The position numbers were made by a program, and so were the translations under genes. 29,537 nucleotides of DNA, from the NCBI GenBank assembly GCA_029052265.1, contig JAIDJJ010000415.1:1-29537 (forward strand), read 5' to 3'. The notes below the pieces were generated by a model that saw only the letters and a list, made by a program, of their open reading frames with translations, made no database searches and was not told where the DNA came from. Shown here in pieces: positions 1-8,949 of the stretch. The DNA comes from Muribaculaceae bacterium. GTDB lineage: Bacteria > Bacteroidota > Bacteroidia > Bacteroidales > Muribaculaceae. Position 1 is the stretch's first letter, and each line of letters begins with the position of its first letter.

Positions 1-112
1 CCTTCACTCAGTCTCAAAACAACCTCAAAAACTCTTTCTAAATCTTAACTTATGCCAAAAGTAAACATACTCTAAAACGTGATTTATCAACAAACTAATA
101 TCATAACATCAA

Positions 113-373
113 ATGAACAGAGAAGAATTGAAAAAGCTCTATAATACTCCGGCGAATTTGAGATTAAAGCATATTGCTCTTTGTGTTATCGGGGTAGCGA
201 TTGCCATTCTGATTGGTCTGATATTCTTAATAGATAAGGTTTCATGGCAATTATGGTACTTTATGCGCGGATGTGCCGGGTTATTGGCAATCATATTTGC
301 CATTATAGTGAGTATTCTTGTCTACCGTGTGAACAGAGCTTATATTACAGGAAAATGGCGTAATAAAAAATGA
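113..373 (+). CDS. Small two-helix inner-membrane protein, unknown function
   Basis: An 86-residue protein that I do not recognise. Two strongly hydrophobic stretches (about residues 20-42 and 51-72) are separated by a short loop with a Trp-rich start (WQLWYF). The N-terminal tail is charged (NREELKK) and the C-terminal tail is basic (ending KWRNKK), which predicts a hairpin in the inner membrane with both ends in the cytoplasm. The ATG at 113 follows an A/T-rich leader, as is usual in Bacteroidetes. It is convergent with the minus-strand LRR gene, with a 65-base gap. No enzyme motif or lipobox is visible. That it is a real gene rests on its clean membrane-protein pattern and correct charge distribution. 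Confidence 0.6.
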   Translation: MNREELKKLYNTPANLRLKHIALCVIGVAIAILIGLIFLIDKVSWQLWYFMRGCAGLLAIIFAIIVSILVYRVNRAYITGKWRNKK

Positions 374-438
374 AGTATCTGTTTTCGGGACATGCCGATT
401 AAAAAGGATAATTTTATCCAGAAGGTTTACAGGATAAG

Positions 439-1293
439 TCAAGGGAAGAAGAGCTGCCAGACGGGGGCGGTGCGGAAAAGAGGGATGGCAGAGGGGAGGA
501 GAGTGAGTCTGCATTCCCGGTAGCGGCTTGATTCGGATGGGTCGAAAAACGGTGTGCCGCAATCGAATGGAGCCGGTTCGGGACTATGACATACAATCTC
601 TTCAAGATTATTGCATCCGATAAACAGATATTCACCGAGAAGGTTGTTGTTGGCTGGAAGAACCACCTGTTCAAGTGACTTGCAATCTGAAAATGCATAC
701 GACTCCAGCTCCTTTACCGACGAAGGGAGCCGGATCTCCTTCAGGTTAAGACAATGACTGAACACATTGCTTCCGAGATGCTCCACACTGTCGGGAATAT
801 TTATATTGTCGAGGTATGAGCAATAAGCAAAGGCATGGCTGCCGATATCCTTTATTCCGGAAGGGAGCGAAACAGATACCAAACCGGAATTCCATGCACA
901 CAAATAGCGAGGAATTACAGAAACACCATCAGGGATTACAATCGACTTTAGCGACGTGCATTCCCTGAACGCCCCTTCCCCTAATGCAGAGAGAGACGCA
1001 GGCAGGGATATGGATTCAAGAGATGAGCATCCTAAAAACGCATAATCTCCGATTGATTTGAGACTTGCCGGAAGAATGATCTGTCTCAGATTGGTGCAGT
1101 CGGCAAATGCATAATCAGGAATTGATGTTATACCGTCAGGCACAGTAATGACCGAGTCATTGCAACAAATTCTTGACTTCTCGCATACAGGATGCGGGAA
1201 AACATGAGGTGTCTCAGCAGCCATGCCGGCTAATGAGACACCCATTATCACTGTTATGATTGATTTCTTAACTTTACTCATAAGTTTACTCAT
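439..1293 (-). CDS. Secreted BspA-like leucine-rich-repeat (LRR_5) protein
   Basis: A 284-residue protein with a signal peptide in the first ~26 residues (basic KVKK then a hydrophobic run ending near GMAAE). Most of the rest is a ladder of ~23-residue LRR_5/BspA-type repeats with the recurring pattern 'IP..AF..C..L..I.LP.S...IG', about eight copies between residues ~45 and 245. The C-terminal ~40 residues leave the repeat pattern. Such proteins are exported and bind host or microbial partners, but the ligand cannot be inferred. No C-terminal sorting domain is evident. Two in-frame ATGs (1293 and 1281) lie in a small duplicated sequence; the promoter-like box at 1298-1305 makes 1281 the better start if that promoter is used. 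It lies 27 bases downstream of proC. Confidence 0.85.
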   Translation of the reverse strand: MSKLMSKVKKSIITVIMGVSLAGMAAETPHVFPHPVCEKSRICCNDSVITVPDGITSIPDYAFADCTNLRQIILPASLKSIGDYAFLGCSSLESISLPASLSALGEGAFRECTSLKSIVIPDGVSVIPRYLCAWNSGLVSVSLPSGIKDIGSHAFAYCSYLDNINIPDSVEHLGSNVFSHCLNLKEIRLPSSVKELESYAFSDCKSLEQVVLPANNNLLGEYLFIGCNNLEEIVCHSPEPAPFDCGTPFFDPSESSRYRECRLTLLPSAIPLFRTAPVWQLFFP

Positions 1294-1297
1294 AAGG

Positions 1298-1305
1298 CAA
1301 AGTTA
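1298..1305 (-). promoter_or_regulatory. Candidate -7 box (TAACTTTG) for the LRR gene
   Basis: Read on the minus strand this matches the Bacteroidetes -7 consensus TAnnTTTG exactly. It sits only 5 bases before the first ATG, so transcription would begin at or inside the first start codon; the second ATG (1281) would then be used with a leader of about ten bases. No TTTG is seen at the -33 position, so confidence is low. Confidence 0.3.
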
Positions 1306-1320
1306 ATAAATTCTTTTGGA

Positions 1321-2109
1321 TTATGCATTATCGACACAAGAAGCCCGTAGTGCGGCAATCACTGCATGATTGAATCCGTTTTCTTCAAGGGCGTTGAGTC
1401 CTTTGATTGTTATGCCGCCGGGAGTTGTGACTTTGTCAATCTCCGCTTCCGGATGCGAGCCGTCTGCGAGTAGGGCGGCGGCTCCTTCAGCTGTAAGGGC
1501 AGCTATTTTTGTGGCAAATGAAGCCCTTAGACCCAATTCCACGCTTCCTTCTGCGGCAGCGCGTATAAAACGTAAGAAAAACGCTATGCCACATGAGGCA
1601 AGGGCTGTACATACAGGTAAATCCTTTTCCTTAACGATAAAAGCTTTTCCTGAACGGTTGAAAATCTCTTCTGCATCGGCAATAATTTCCGGGGAGACAT
1701 CATCGGCTGCAGAAAGGAATGTGACGCTTTTGCCATATTTTATGGCTGTGTTGGGAACTATCCTGATCACCTGTAGCTGCTTTTCGTCAGCACCCAATGC
1801 ATTACGGAGTTCATTGATAGGGAGAACGGCGATTACCGACATTATCACTGCGCCGGGTTTGATGTGCTCCTTGATTTCTTCGATCACTCCGGCTGCTATG
1901 AACGGTTTTATGGCGAGGACTATTATATCCGCATTTTCCACAGCTTTTATGTTTGAGAGTGTTGTCTCGACTTCAGAGAGCTCGCATCTGATCTTATCTA
2001 AAGTGGATTGTGATGCTGCTGTGCAGACTATGCGGTCGCCGTGGTTCTGTAGTGAGGAGGCTATGGCGGAGCCCATGTTGCCGGCTCCTATAACTGCGAT
2101 TTTTTTCAT
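1321..2109 (-). CDS. proC: Pyrroline-5-carboxylate reductase
   Basis: A 262-residue protein of normal length for ProC, which catalyses the last step of proline synthesis: NAD(P)H-dependent reduction of 1-pyrroline-5-carboxylate in the cytoplasm. The N-terminus carries the dinucleotide-binding Rossmann motif GAGNMGSAI (about residues 8-16). The middle has the VLAIKP and VIRIVPNTA blocks typical of the family. The C-terminal helical domain has the signature block TTPGGITIKGLNALEENGF near residues 230-248, which forms the dimer and substrate site. There is no signal peptide. It lies 27 bases downstream of the minus-strand endonuclease-fold gene and 27 bases upstream of the LRR gene, so the three may be co-transcribed although their functions look unrelated. 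Confidence 0.96.
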   Translation of the reverse strand: MKKIAVIGAGNMGSAIASSLQNHGDRIVCTAASQSTLDKIRCELSEVETTLSNIKAVENADIIVLAIKPFIAAGVIEEIKEHIKPGAVIMSVIAVLPINELRNALGADEKQLQVIRIVPNTAIKYGKSVTFLSAADDVSPEIIADAEEIFNRSGKAFIVKEKDLPVCTALASCGIAFFLRFIRAAAEGSVELGLRASFATKIAALTAEGAAALLADGSHPEAEIDKVTTPGGITIKGLNALEENGFNHAVIAALRASCVDNA

Positions 2110-2136
2110 TCTTAAATTTACAAACGCAAAATTCTA

Positions 2137-3060
2137 TCAGAACGACACTTCGATCATTACAGGGAAATGATCGGAAGGTGTACGTGCACAATAATTTTTT
2201 AGTTCTATCTCTTTCGGAGCGTCTTTGGCATCCATGTCAGTAGGATTTTCCTCTGTGCGGTATGTGTCGGTGAGGACACCATATTTCTTTACATTGATTT
2301 CGGGTGTTGTGAAAATATGGTCAATACGGCTCGTTGTGAATCCATCTGTGTGGTAGCTGTTGAAAGTTCCGTTGAGAGCGTAGCGGAAGTCTGTGGTCTC
2401 GAAAGAATCTTTAAGGGCGCCGTCTCCGACAAATGTGTCATAAGACGGGTTTGTTTGGTCCACATTAAAGTCTCCGGTCACAAAAGCAGGAATACCGTTT
2501 CCAATCTCCCGGATGCGTTGCTTCACAAGTTTGGCGCTTTCCACCCTTGCCTCAGTCCCGACATGATCCATGTGGAGATTGAAAAACATAAATTCTTTTC
2601 CTGAAAGTTTATGACGGAACTTTCCCCACGTGCATATTCTCACACAAGCTGCATCCCAGCCGAGTCCCGGCTTTTCAGGTGTCTCTGACAGCCAGAAATC
2701 ACCGTGGTCCATTAAATCGAAAAGGTCAGTGCGATAGAATATTGCGGAATGTTCGCCTGCCTCTTTGCCGTCATCCCTGCCCACACCGATATATTCATAA
2801 CCAGGAAGTTGATTTTTTAGATCCTCAAGCTGTGTTTTGAACCCTTCCTGTGTGCCGAATATGTCGAATCCATGGAAGTTAATGAGCGAGGCGATCACGG
2901 AATGTCGGTTTCCCCATCCGTTACCTGCGGCGGAGTCTCCGGAATTAAGCTGGCGGATATTGTAGGTCGCCACATTAAATTCTGCAGGCTCTGTTTTTTT
3001 TGAACAGGAGAATGTCAGAAATGTCAGGAACAAAAATAAAATGGAATTTCTCATAAACAA
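2137..3060 (-). CDS. Lipoprotein of the endonuclease/exonuclease/phosphatase superfamily
   Basis: A 307-residue protein with a lipoprotein signal (hydrophobic run, then lipobox LTFSC with Cys at residue 19), so it should be anchored to a membrane facing the periplasm or outside. The catalytic blocks of the DNase I-like metal-dependent phosphoesterase fold are present in order: ATYNIR (N34), GTQE (E72), FNLHMDHVG (H163), TGDFNVD (D197, N199), RIDHIF (D247, H248) and SDHFP (D297, H298). Family members cleave phosphodiesters in nucleic acids, sphingolipids or inositol phosphates; the substrate here is unknown. Secreted Bacteroidetes copies are common and often annotated as endonucleases. A second ATG (3054) is an equally possible start. 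It lies just downstream of the GH125 gene on the same strand but is separated by a hairpin. Confidence 0.88.
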   Translation of the reverse strand: MFMRNSILFLFLTFLTFSCSKKTEPAEFNVATYNIRQLNSGDSAAGNGWGNRHSVIASLINFHGFDIFGTQEGFKTQLEDLKNQLPGYEYIGVGRDDGKEAGEHSAIFYRTDLFDLMDHGDFWLSETPEKPGLGWDAACVRICTWGKFRHKLSGKEFMFFNLHMDHVGTEARVESAKLVKQRIREIGNGIPAFVTGDFNVDQTNPSYDTFVGDGALKDSFETTDFRYALNGTFNSYHTDGFTTSRIDHIFTTPEINVKKYGVLTDTYRTEENPTDMDAKDAPKEIELKNYCARTPSDHFPVMIEVSF

Positions 3061-3082
3061 AAGACGGTTTATTAAGGTAAAA

Positions 3083-3117
3083 TGTGCCGTCGATCCAGTT
3101 TATTTATCGACGACACA
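3083..3117 (-). terminator. Hairpin after the GH125 gene, weak terminator
   Basis: Twelve-base arms at 3083-3094 and 3106-3117 pair with one mismatch around an 11-base loop. On the minus strand the stem is followed by TTTTACC, a short T run. It would separate GH125 transcription from the endonuclease-fold gene. Confidence 0.5.
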
Positions 3118-3149
3118 TAAGTATAACCCGTGATGATGCTGTAATATTG

Positions 3150-4619
3150 TCAGCTTTCAGAAATATTGTTGAGCAGGTCAAGTTTGCCGTCATTTATAAG
3201 CTTCAATATCAATTCGCCAAACAGAGTGTTTTGCCATGCAAACCATGGGCGTGTGAAATTTGTGGCGTCATGTTTATGAAACGATTCGTGGATGAATCCG
3301 GTGCCTGCGTCAGTGTCCATCACCATCTTGATACATTCCGCAATCTCATTGTCGTCCTGACTGGTAAATGCCTTCATCATTATGCTCATTGGCCATACCA
3401 TGTCATATCCCACATGCGGACCGCCGATCCCTTCTCCGGCATCCCCTTTGAAAAAGTAAGGATTGTGCAGGCTCCATACAAAGCGGCGTGTATTGAGATA
3501 GATCGGATCATCTATAGCCACATCGCAAAGATAGGGGAGTGACAGCAGGCTTGGTGCGTTTGAATCGTCCATAAGATACTGGTTTCCGAACCCGTCGACT
3601 TCAAAAGCGTATATCTTTCCATAGACAGGGTGATTGTTGACTGCATATGTCTTAAGAGCCTCATCCACTTCATTGGCGAGATCAGTGCATCTTTTTGCCA
3701 GTTCCGTCTTCTTGTTGACGGTATTGAGAATCTCGGCTGCCTTACGCAACACTGAGACCGCAAAGAAGTTTGAAGGAATCAGAAACTGAAGATTTGTGGC
3801 GTCATCGCTCGGGCGGAAAGCCGAGACAATAAGACCGCAGGGATTCACCGGGGCGCCGAGACCGTCGTTGCTGAGAGTGTCGAGAGCGCGTTCTGTCTTG
3901 CGTTGGAATTTATAAGAGCCGACACCGTCTTTTCTTTGCTGTTCAGTGAAAGTGGCAAGGATCTTTTCGATTGTTTCCAACCAAGTAGAGTCGAAAATCG
4001 AATCATCACCTGTCACTTTCCAATATTCATATGCGAGCCTGAGAGGATAGCACAGGGAATCGATTTCCCATTTGCGTTCATGGACCTCCGGTTTCATGTC
4101 GGTAAGATCTGTCATCCATTCCCCGCCTGTGGCACCGTCGTTGAATGCATTTGCATAGGGGTCAAGTATGATGCTTTTAAACTGGCGACGTATCACGCCC
4201 TCCACCATGTCTTTAAGTTTCTTGTCGGAATTGGCGAGTTGCACATATGGCCATACCTGGGCTCCCGAGTCGCGAAGCCACATGGCATGTATGTCGCCGG
4301 TATATACAAACGTATCGTGTTTGCCGTCTTCACCAAGCCGATAATGCACGGTCGTGTCAATTGTGTTTGGGAAGCAGTTTTCAAACATCCAGGCGAGCTT
4401 CTTGTTGGTAAGAAGCTTTTTCACACGTTTGATCTCGTTTTCCACTGCATCAGAGTGGAATAGCCGGTCTTTCTTTGAGGGGCGGTTTGTCTTGGTGTAT
4501 CTGTCCGCAGTCCTCACTGTTGTCTTGTCATTGGCGCAGCTCGGAGCTTCCGCTCCATAAGCGGCAGAGGCACCGGCTGAAATTACTGCGCACGATATTG
4601 CAATAAGGATCTTGTTCAT
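3150..4619 (-). CDS. GH125 exo-alpha-1,6-mannosidase, periplasmic
   Basis: A 489-residue protein with an N-terminal signal peptide (about 22 residues, ending near AAYGAEA) and no lipobox, so it is probably periplasmic. The body matches GH125 (old DUF1237), metal-independent inverting enzymes that remove alpha-1,6-linked mannose from non-reducing ends. Family blocks seen are YTGDIHAMWLRDSGAQVWPY (108-125), GGEWMTDLTD (165-174), KWEIDSLCYPLRLAYEYW (183-200), the GxGxGGPHVGYDMVWPMS region (about 395-412) and GTGFIHESFHKHD (439-451). From family knowledge, D187 (WEID) and E445 (HESF) are the probable acid and base. It lies directly downstream of the PUL regulator on the same strand, with its own promoter-like box. 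Together with the GH76 on the other arm this indicates an alpha-1,6-mannan target. Confidence 0.93.
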   Translation of the reverse strand: MNKILIAISCAVISAGASAAYGAEAPSCANDKTTVRTADRYTKTNRPSKKDRLFHSDAVENEIKRVKKLLTNKKLAWMFENCFPNTIDTTVHYRLGEDGKHDTFVYTGDIHAMWLRDSGAQVWPYVQLANSDKKLKDMVEGVIRRQFKSIILDPYANAFNDGATGGEWMTDLTDMKPEVHERKWEIDSLCYPLRLAYEYWKVTGDDSIFDSTWLETIEKILATFTEQQRKDGVGSYKFQRKTERALDTLSNDGLGAPVNPCGLIVSAFRPSDDATNLQFLIPSNFFAVSVLRKAAEILNTVNKKTELAKRCTDLANEVDEALKTYAVNNHPVYGKIYAFEVDGFGNQYLMDDSNAPSLLSLPYLCDVAIDDPIYLNTRRFVWSLHNPYFFKGDAGEGIGGPHVGYDMVWPMSIMMKAFTSQDDNEIAECIKMVMDTDAGTGFIHESFHKHDATNFTRPWFAWQNTLFGELILKLINDGKLDLLNNISES

Positions 4620-4647
4620 TCTGAAAAAGGTTGTAAATTGTTTTATG

Positions 4648-4655
4648 CAAAATTA
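4648..4655 (-). promoter_or_regulatory. Candidate -7 box (TAATTTTG) for GH125
   Basis: The minus strand reads TAATTTTG followed by CAT, an exact match to TAnnTTTG, 29 bases ahead of the GH125 start codon. The -33 TTTG is not at ideal spacing (a TTG is 3 bases too close). The same TAATTTTGCAT string occurs in front of the regulator gene at 8947-8957, which supports both. Confidence 0.5.
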
Positions 4656-4694
4656 GTAACTGACGGGGAAACAACTGTATGTCTTATTGACAAC

Positions 4695-4716
4695 TATGTA
4701 CGTTGGGGGGTACATA
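4695..4716. promoter_or_regulatory. Inverted repeat upstream of the GH125 promoter, possible operator
   Basis: Seven-base arms TATGTAC (4695-4701) and GTACATA (4710-4716) flank an 8-base G-rich spacer. It is centred about 50 bases upstream of the GH125 -7 box, where an activator such as the adjacent HTCS could bind. It is also short enough to be chance. Confidence 0.3.
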
Positions 4717-4737
4717 TCGTATTGTATACAAAACTGG

Positions 4738-4775
4738 CGGGGATGGATACACCTTTCAAGCGCCTTCCATCCCCG
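4738..4775 (-). terminator. Terminator hairpin after the regulator gene
   Basis: Perfect 9-base arms (CGGGGATGG at 4738-4746 and CCATCCCCG at 4767-4775) enclose a 20-base loop. On the minus strand the stem is followed by CCAGTTTTG, a short T run. It starts 7 bases past the regulator stop codon. Confidence 0.55.
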
Positions 4776-4781
4776 TCCTAT

Positions 4782-7700
4782 TCAGAGATCGGAGTCTTTT
4801 GACTGGTTTGCCATGCGATACTCCTTTGGCGTGGTGTTGAATCTTTTTGAAAATTCTTTGTAGAAATGCGACCGGTTGGTGAATCCGCACCGGTATATTA
4901 TTTCCTGCACCGTGAGAGAGGTGGTCAGCAGCAGGCGTGCCGCATAATTGATACGGTGGTTTTTAATGAAATCGTTAGGAGAAACCTCTCCGATTTCCTT
5001 AAATTTACGATATAGATTCCGGCTGCTTATCTTAAGGTGCATCGCGATCTGTTCGGCGGAAAGATCATTGTCGTCGATATGAGAGTCTATGAAATCCGTC
5101 ACTTTGGCGATAAAATCCTTTTCTTCCCGATGCAATAATTTTCCGCCGCTGAATTCAAATGTGCTTGCTGAAGTATTGTAATACTCCTTAAGATGTTCGC
5201 GGTTTTCAAGCAGTCTTTTTACTACGGCTTTCAGATAGCTTATGCTGAAAGGTTTCCCTATATATGCATCCGCACCTGCCTCGATCCCTTTAATTTTCTC
5301 TTCATTGCTTGTCTTGGCAGACAAGAGAATGAGGGGTATATGAAGAGTATGGCGGTTCCCTTTTATCTGGCGCGCAAATTCGGCGCCGTCTGTGCCCGGC
5401 ATCATTATGTCGCTTATTATCAGATCAGGAGGGGTTTCTTTCAATATTGCCAATCCCTCGTCTGCATTTTCTGCAGTGATGACATTATATTGAGGCAGGC
5501 TGTCCCGTAGAAGCGTAAGGATCTCCTTGTTGTCGTCAAGCACAAGAAGAGTGGCACCCTTTGTATCCTTTTTATTTCCGGTCTTTAAGCCCTCATTTGT
5601 GGAGTCGGCATGATTCTCTTCTGAAATCTTATGGCATTCATCTGAATCATGCGTGACGGTCACAGGTTCGGATTCAGTTGTGGTGGTAAGAGTGAGCTGA
5701 GGAAGCACCACAATAAACTCTGCGAATTTGCCGACCTCGCTTTCAATGGATATTGTGCCATGCAGCATCTCCACCATGCTGTGACATATAGCCATCCCCA
5801 GACCATTGCGGCTTGAAATACCCTTTATTGCATTTTGTTCTACATTGTCGAGCACTGTATATCGGTTGAATATGCGGTGCTTGTCTTCTTCCCTCACTCC
5901 TTTGCCGGTGTTATAGACAGTGATTCGCAGGCGTCCCTCTGTTTCTTCCGCTCCTACTTTTATGACACCCCCGGGAGAGGTGTATTTGAATGCATTGGAG
6001 ATAAGGTTGTTGAGAATTTTTTTCAGACAGCTGAAGTCGGAGTTCCAGGTAAGTCCGTTTTGTATTTCATTGATAAAATTGATGTTGTTTCTTTCTGCAA
6101 GTTCTGTAAACGACATGAATGTCTCATTACATAGCTCGCTCACCCCTATCCTTCTGACTTTTACTGCCTTGTGCCCGGTTTCTATTCGCCGGAAGTCTAT
6201 CAGTTCCTGAATAAGATTGTTGAGACGTTCTGCGTTTGAACGTATAAGTCCGACGTACTTGCGGATATAGTCATCAGATCCCGGATATTCAAGGATACGT
6301 TCACATGGACCGTATATAAGAGTGAGAGGGGTGCAAAATTCATGGGTTATATTGGTGAAAAAGCGTAGTTTTTCCTCATATACCTCTTCTTTATGTGCCT
6401 GTTCGAGATGAAGCATCTGTTTTTCCTGTTTTTCCTTCTGCCTGCGGAGGTAGATAGACAGGAGCCATCCGGCGACGGCAAGGATGAAAAGGATATATAT
6501 CACTTTGGCTATTCCCGACAGATACCACGGCGCCTTTACGGTGAAATGTACGTTGTATGACTCGCTTTCCACTCCGGTGGCACGGTTTATATATTTCACC
6601 TTAAGGTTATAAGACCCGTGGTTCATTTCATTAAACGATATAGTGGGGCTGGAGCCGTTGCTGATCCAGTCTTTGCCGTCAAGGGTGTAATAATATGTGT
6701 AGTTGTCGGCATTTATGAAGTCCGGGGCTACAAGAGTGAGAGAGAAGTGATTCTGGTTGTGTTCAAATACCAGTTGGTTTTTATTGCCCGAAATGTCAAG
6801 ATGATTCTTGAGCGGCACCTCTTCTCCGGATACTTTTAACTTAAGCAGCGACAGTTTTGGGACAAACGGTTCCGGAACCGGATAAGAATTATGTTTGTTT
6901 ACAACTACGATGCCGTTTATTCCTCCGAAAATCAGTGTGTTTCCGGTATTGAAACTCGCACCGTCGCTAAATTCAGTCACATTTATTCCGAAATTTTTTC
7001 CATATGTCTGCGATTCATCGTTTTCCGGATTAAACCTTACGATGCCGTTGTTGGTAGTCACCCAGATCATGTTGTCGTTTCCGGGCACGATTTCATGTAT
7101 GGTATTGTTTGCGAATCCGTATTCCGATCCGTAAAAAAGTTTTTCTTCATCCGGGGCTGCCTTTACGAGCCCGCTTCCGGTGCCGAGCCAGAAAATGTCA
7201 TCCTCTTTAAATGCATCGAAAACGTCTTTGACACCATTTATTCCGAAATCATTTTTAAGCGGTAGCGGGGTGAGCTCGTCATTTTTTATCTCAAACATCC
7301 CTTGTCCACGGTTGCAGAAATAAATATTTCCGGAGCTGTCGGTCACAATGGCAAAAAACTGATTTGAAGAGAAAGCGCCGTTGTCGAGAGTATATTTCTT
7401 TATGTCTGTCAGGATCGGATGTGTGTCGCTGCCTGATATTTTTGCTTTTGCCACTCCCTGACCGAGTGTGCATATCCATAAAGTCGAGTCGTTGATTTCC
7501 GTCACCCCGTGTATGAATTGCATTTCAGGATCAAGGTTCGCCTTATGGAGTCTGCCGTCCTGATAATTATAATAGTTCAGACCCTCTTCTGTGGCGATCC
7601 ACATGATTTGGCGTCGGCTCTCGCCAAATGCGAATACGGAATTATGTCTGAGTTCACTGTCTGATGAAGTATACAATGTGCCTTTGCCGATAGATGCCGG

Positions 7701-8831
7701 AGGATAAAACTCGTTGAAGTCCTCCACTTTAAGAAGTCCGTCTCCTTTGGTGCCTATCCAGAGGTTTTTATATCTGTCAACATGTATCGCCCTTACAGGA
7801 TGCGAGATTTTATTATGGAAAGCGTTGAAATCAAACGACCGGACGCTGTATAGGTCGTCCCAATAAGTATATAATCCCTGACAGTCGGAGCCAATCCATA
7901 CCACGTCCTGTTCCGGAGATTGTTCAAGACAGAACACGCCCACCTGCAGCCCGAGGTCGACAGCCTGGAAATTACCCAGTTCGTTTACCCCGACCCAAAG
8001 CACTCCGTCGGTGCTGAAAGAGATAAAGAAATTTCCCTGATTGTCATTGACGAGATTTGAGATTCTCCCTCTCTGCGCAAGTTCCGGATATATGTTGGTT
8101 ATATTGCGGGTTTTGCCACCGTCAGTCACTTCCGAGATATTTCCGTATTCATCAATGATAAAAATTTTGTCATCCTGCACTTTTGCAAATCTGATAGGGG
8201 TGCTGTTGATGATTGACGCATTTCCGGATACCGTTTTCATACCGTTCTTATCCCTTGAGATTTCGCAGGAATAAATACCGTCTTTGGTGATTATCCATAA
8301 AGAATCGCCTTTTATGGTGATGCGTTTGGTATCGGTAAAAGGCACATTTATTCTACCGATTTCGGCAAATCCGGATGGATTGCCGCTGTCCTGCCGCATC
8401 ACGATGGAATTCTCTTCCATAAGGAATAGTGTACCGGATTCGTCCACACACATAAGTTCTTGTCCGCTGAATTGGGAAAATGCGGAAACTGTTCCGGCAT
8501 CGGTGTCTACAAGATCCAGTCCATGGTTTGTAAGAACCCACATTTTCCCGTTCCCTCCGTTGAATATTGTCTCGATTATATTGCCTGAAAGGGATTTCCC
8601 GGGAAAAATGGAAGTGAAAGGGTTGATCGACAATCCGTCGGCAATATTCACACCGTCGCATGTGCCAATCCATAGAAAACCTTTGTCATCGAGGCATAAC
8701 GACAGTATGGCACTGTTGGAAAGCCCGTCGATATTTGAAGATTGCCGCATGTTGTAGGAATATGCGGGAAAAATAACCAATGATAAGATCCACCCTATAA
8801 GAATCCGTAGCGTTTGAATGCGGGAGTTCAT
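4782..8831 (-). CDS. Hybrid two-component system regulator (HTCS) of the PUL
   Basis: One polypeptide senses, phosphorylates and binds DNA. Numbering is from an upstream ATG at 8918; I prefer the ATG at 8831 (residue 30) because it puts a normal signal peptide at the N-terminus. Domains: periplasmic Reg_prop beta-propeller repeats (about 60-680, recurrent 'LWIGT..G' blades); Y_Y_Y domain (about 715-795); membrane helix (about 803-824); histidine kinase dimerisation segment with H859 in THEFCTPLTL; ATPase domain (N box NNLISNAFKY, NTGKG, NGLGMAI, about 965-1073); acidic linker; receiver domain (about 1122-1237, phospho-acceptor D1170 in ISDIMMPG, K1222); AraC-type HTH (about 1268-1370). It probably activates the flanking PUL in response to an oligosaccharide. 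Oddity: the H box has Cys where Arg/Lys is usual (HEFCTPL). Confidence 0.96.
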   Translation of the reverse strand: MNSRIQTLRILIGWILSLVIFPAYSYNMRQSSNIDGLSNSAILSLCLDDKGFLWIGTCDGVNIADGLSINPFTSIFPGKSLSGNIIETIFNGGNGKMWVLTNHGLDLVDTDAGTVSAFSQFSGQELMCVDESGTLFLMEENSIVMRQDSGNPSGFAEIGRINVPFTDTKRITIKGDSLWIITKDGIYSCEISRDKNGMKTVSGNASIINSTPIRFAKVQDDKIFIIDEYGNISEVTDGGKTRNITNIYPELAQRGRISNLVNDNQGNFFISFSTDGVLWVGVNELGNFQAVDLGLQVGVFCLEQSPEQDVVWIGSDCQGLYTYWDDLYSVRSFDFNAFHNKISHPVRAIHVDRYKNLWIGTKGDGLLKVEDFNEFYPPASIGKGTLYTSSDSELRHNSVFAFGESRRQIMWIATEEGLNYYNYQDGRLHKANLDPEMQFIHGVTEINDSTLWICTLGQGVAKAKISGSDTHPILTDIKKYTLDNGAFSSNQFFAIVTDSSGNIYFCNRGQGMFEIKNDELTPLPLKNDFGINGVKDVFDAFKEDDIFWLGTGSGLVKAAPDEEKLFYGSEYGFANNTIHEIVPGNDNMIWVTTNNGIVRFNPENDESQTYGKNFGINVTEFSDGASFNTGNTLIFGGINGIVVVNKHNSYPVPEPFVPKLSLLKLKVSGEEVPLKNHLDISGNKNQLVFEHNQNHFSLTLVAPDFINADNYTYYYTLDGKDWISNGSSPTISFNEMNHGSYNLKVKYINRATGVESESYNVHFTVKAPWYLSGIAKVIYILFILAVAGWLLSIYLRRQKEKQEKQMLHLEQAHKEEVYEEKLRFFTNITHEFCTPLTLIYGPCERILEYPGSDDYIRKYVGLIRSNAERLNNLIQELIDFRRIETGHKAVKVRRIGVSELCNETFMSFTELAERNNINFINEIQNGLTWNSDFSCLKKILNNLISNAFKYTSPGGVIKVGAEETEGRLRITVYNTGKGVREEDKHRIFNRYTVLDNVEQNAIKGISSRNGLGMAICHSMVEMLHGTISIESEVGKFAEFIVVLPQLTLTTTTESEPVTVTHDSDECHKISEENHADSTNEGLKTGNKKDTKGATLLVLDDNKEILTLLRDSLPQYNVITAENADEGLAILKETPPDLIISDIMMPGTDGAEFARQIKGNRHTLHIPLILLSAKTSNEEKIKGIEAGADAYIGKPFSISYLKAVVKRLLENREHLKEYYNTSASTFEFSGGKLLHREEKDFIAKVTDFIDSHIDDNDLSAEQIAMHLKISSRNLYRKFKEIGEVSPNDFIKNHRINYAARLLLTTSLTVQEIIYRCGFTNRSHFYKEFSKRFNTTPKEYRMANQSKDSDL

Positions 8832-8949
8832 GATTGTTGCAGTTTCTTTTTTCAATGATAAGGTTAACCATACACGGGTTGTCTCCAAAAATGTGGGCGC
8901 CGGAAATTTTATGATCACCCTGATTTGAAGAGTGTGCAGATTTATAATG

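Noticed and set aside
374..438. Terminator between the first gene and the LRR gene
   Set aside because: Only a 6-base palindrome GGATAA-TT-TTATCC is present, without a T tract; not enough to call.
1370..2170. 266-residue plus-strand ORF
   Set aside because: Antisense to proC, which matches its family from end to end.
8832..8918. Upstream ATG at 8918 as start of the regulator
   Set aside because: It would put 29 polar residues before an obvious signal peptide; the ATG at 8831 starts the signal peptide directly.
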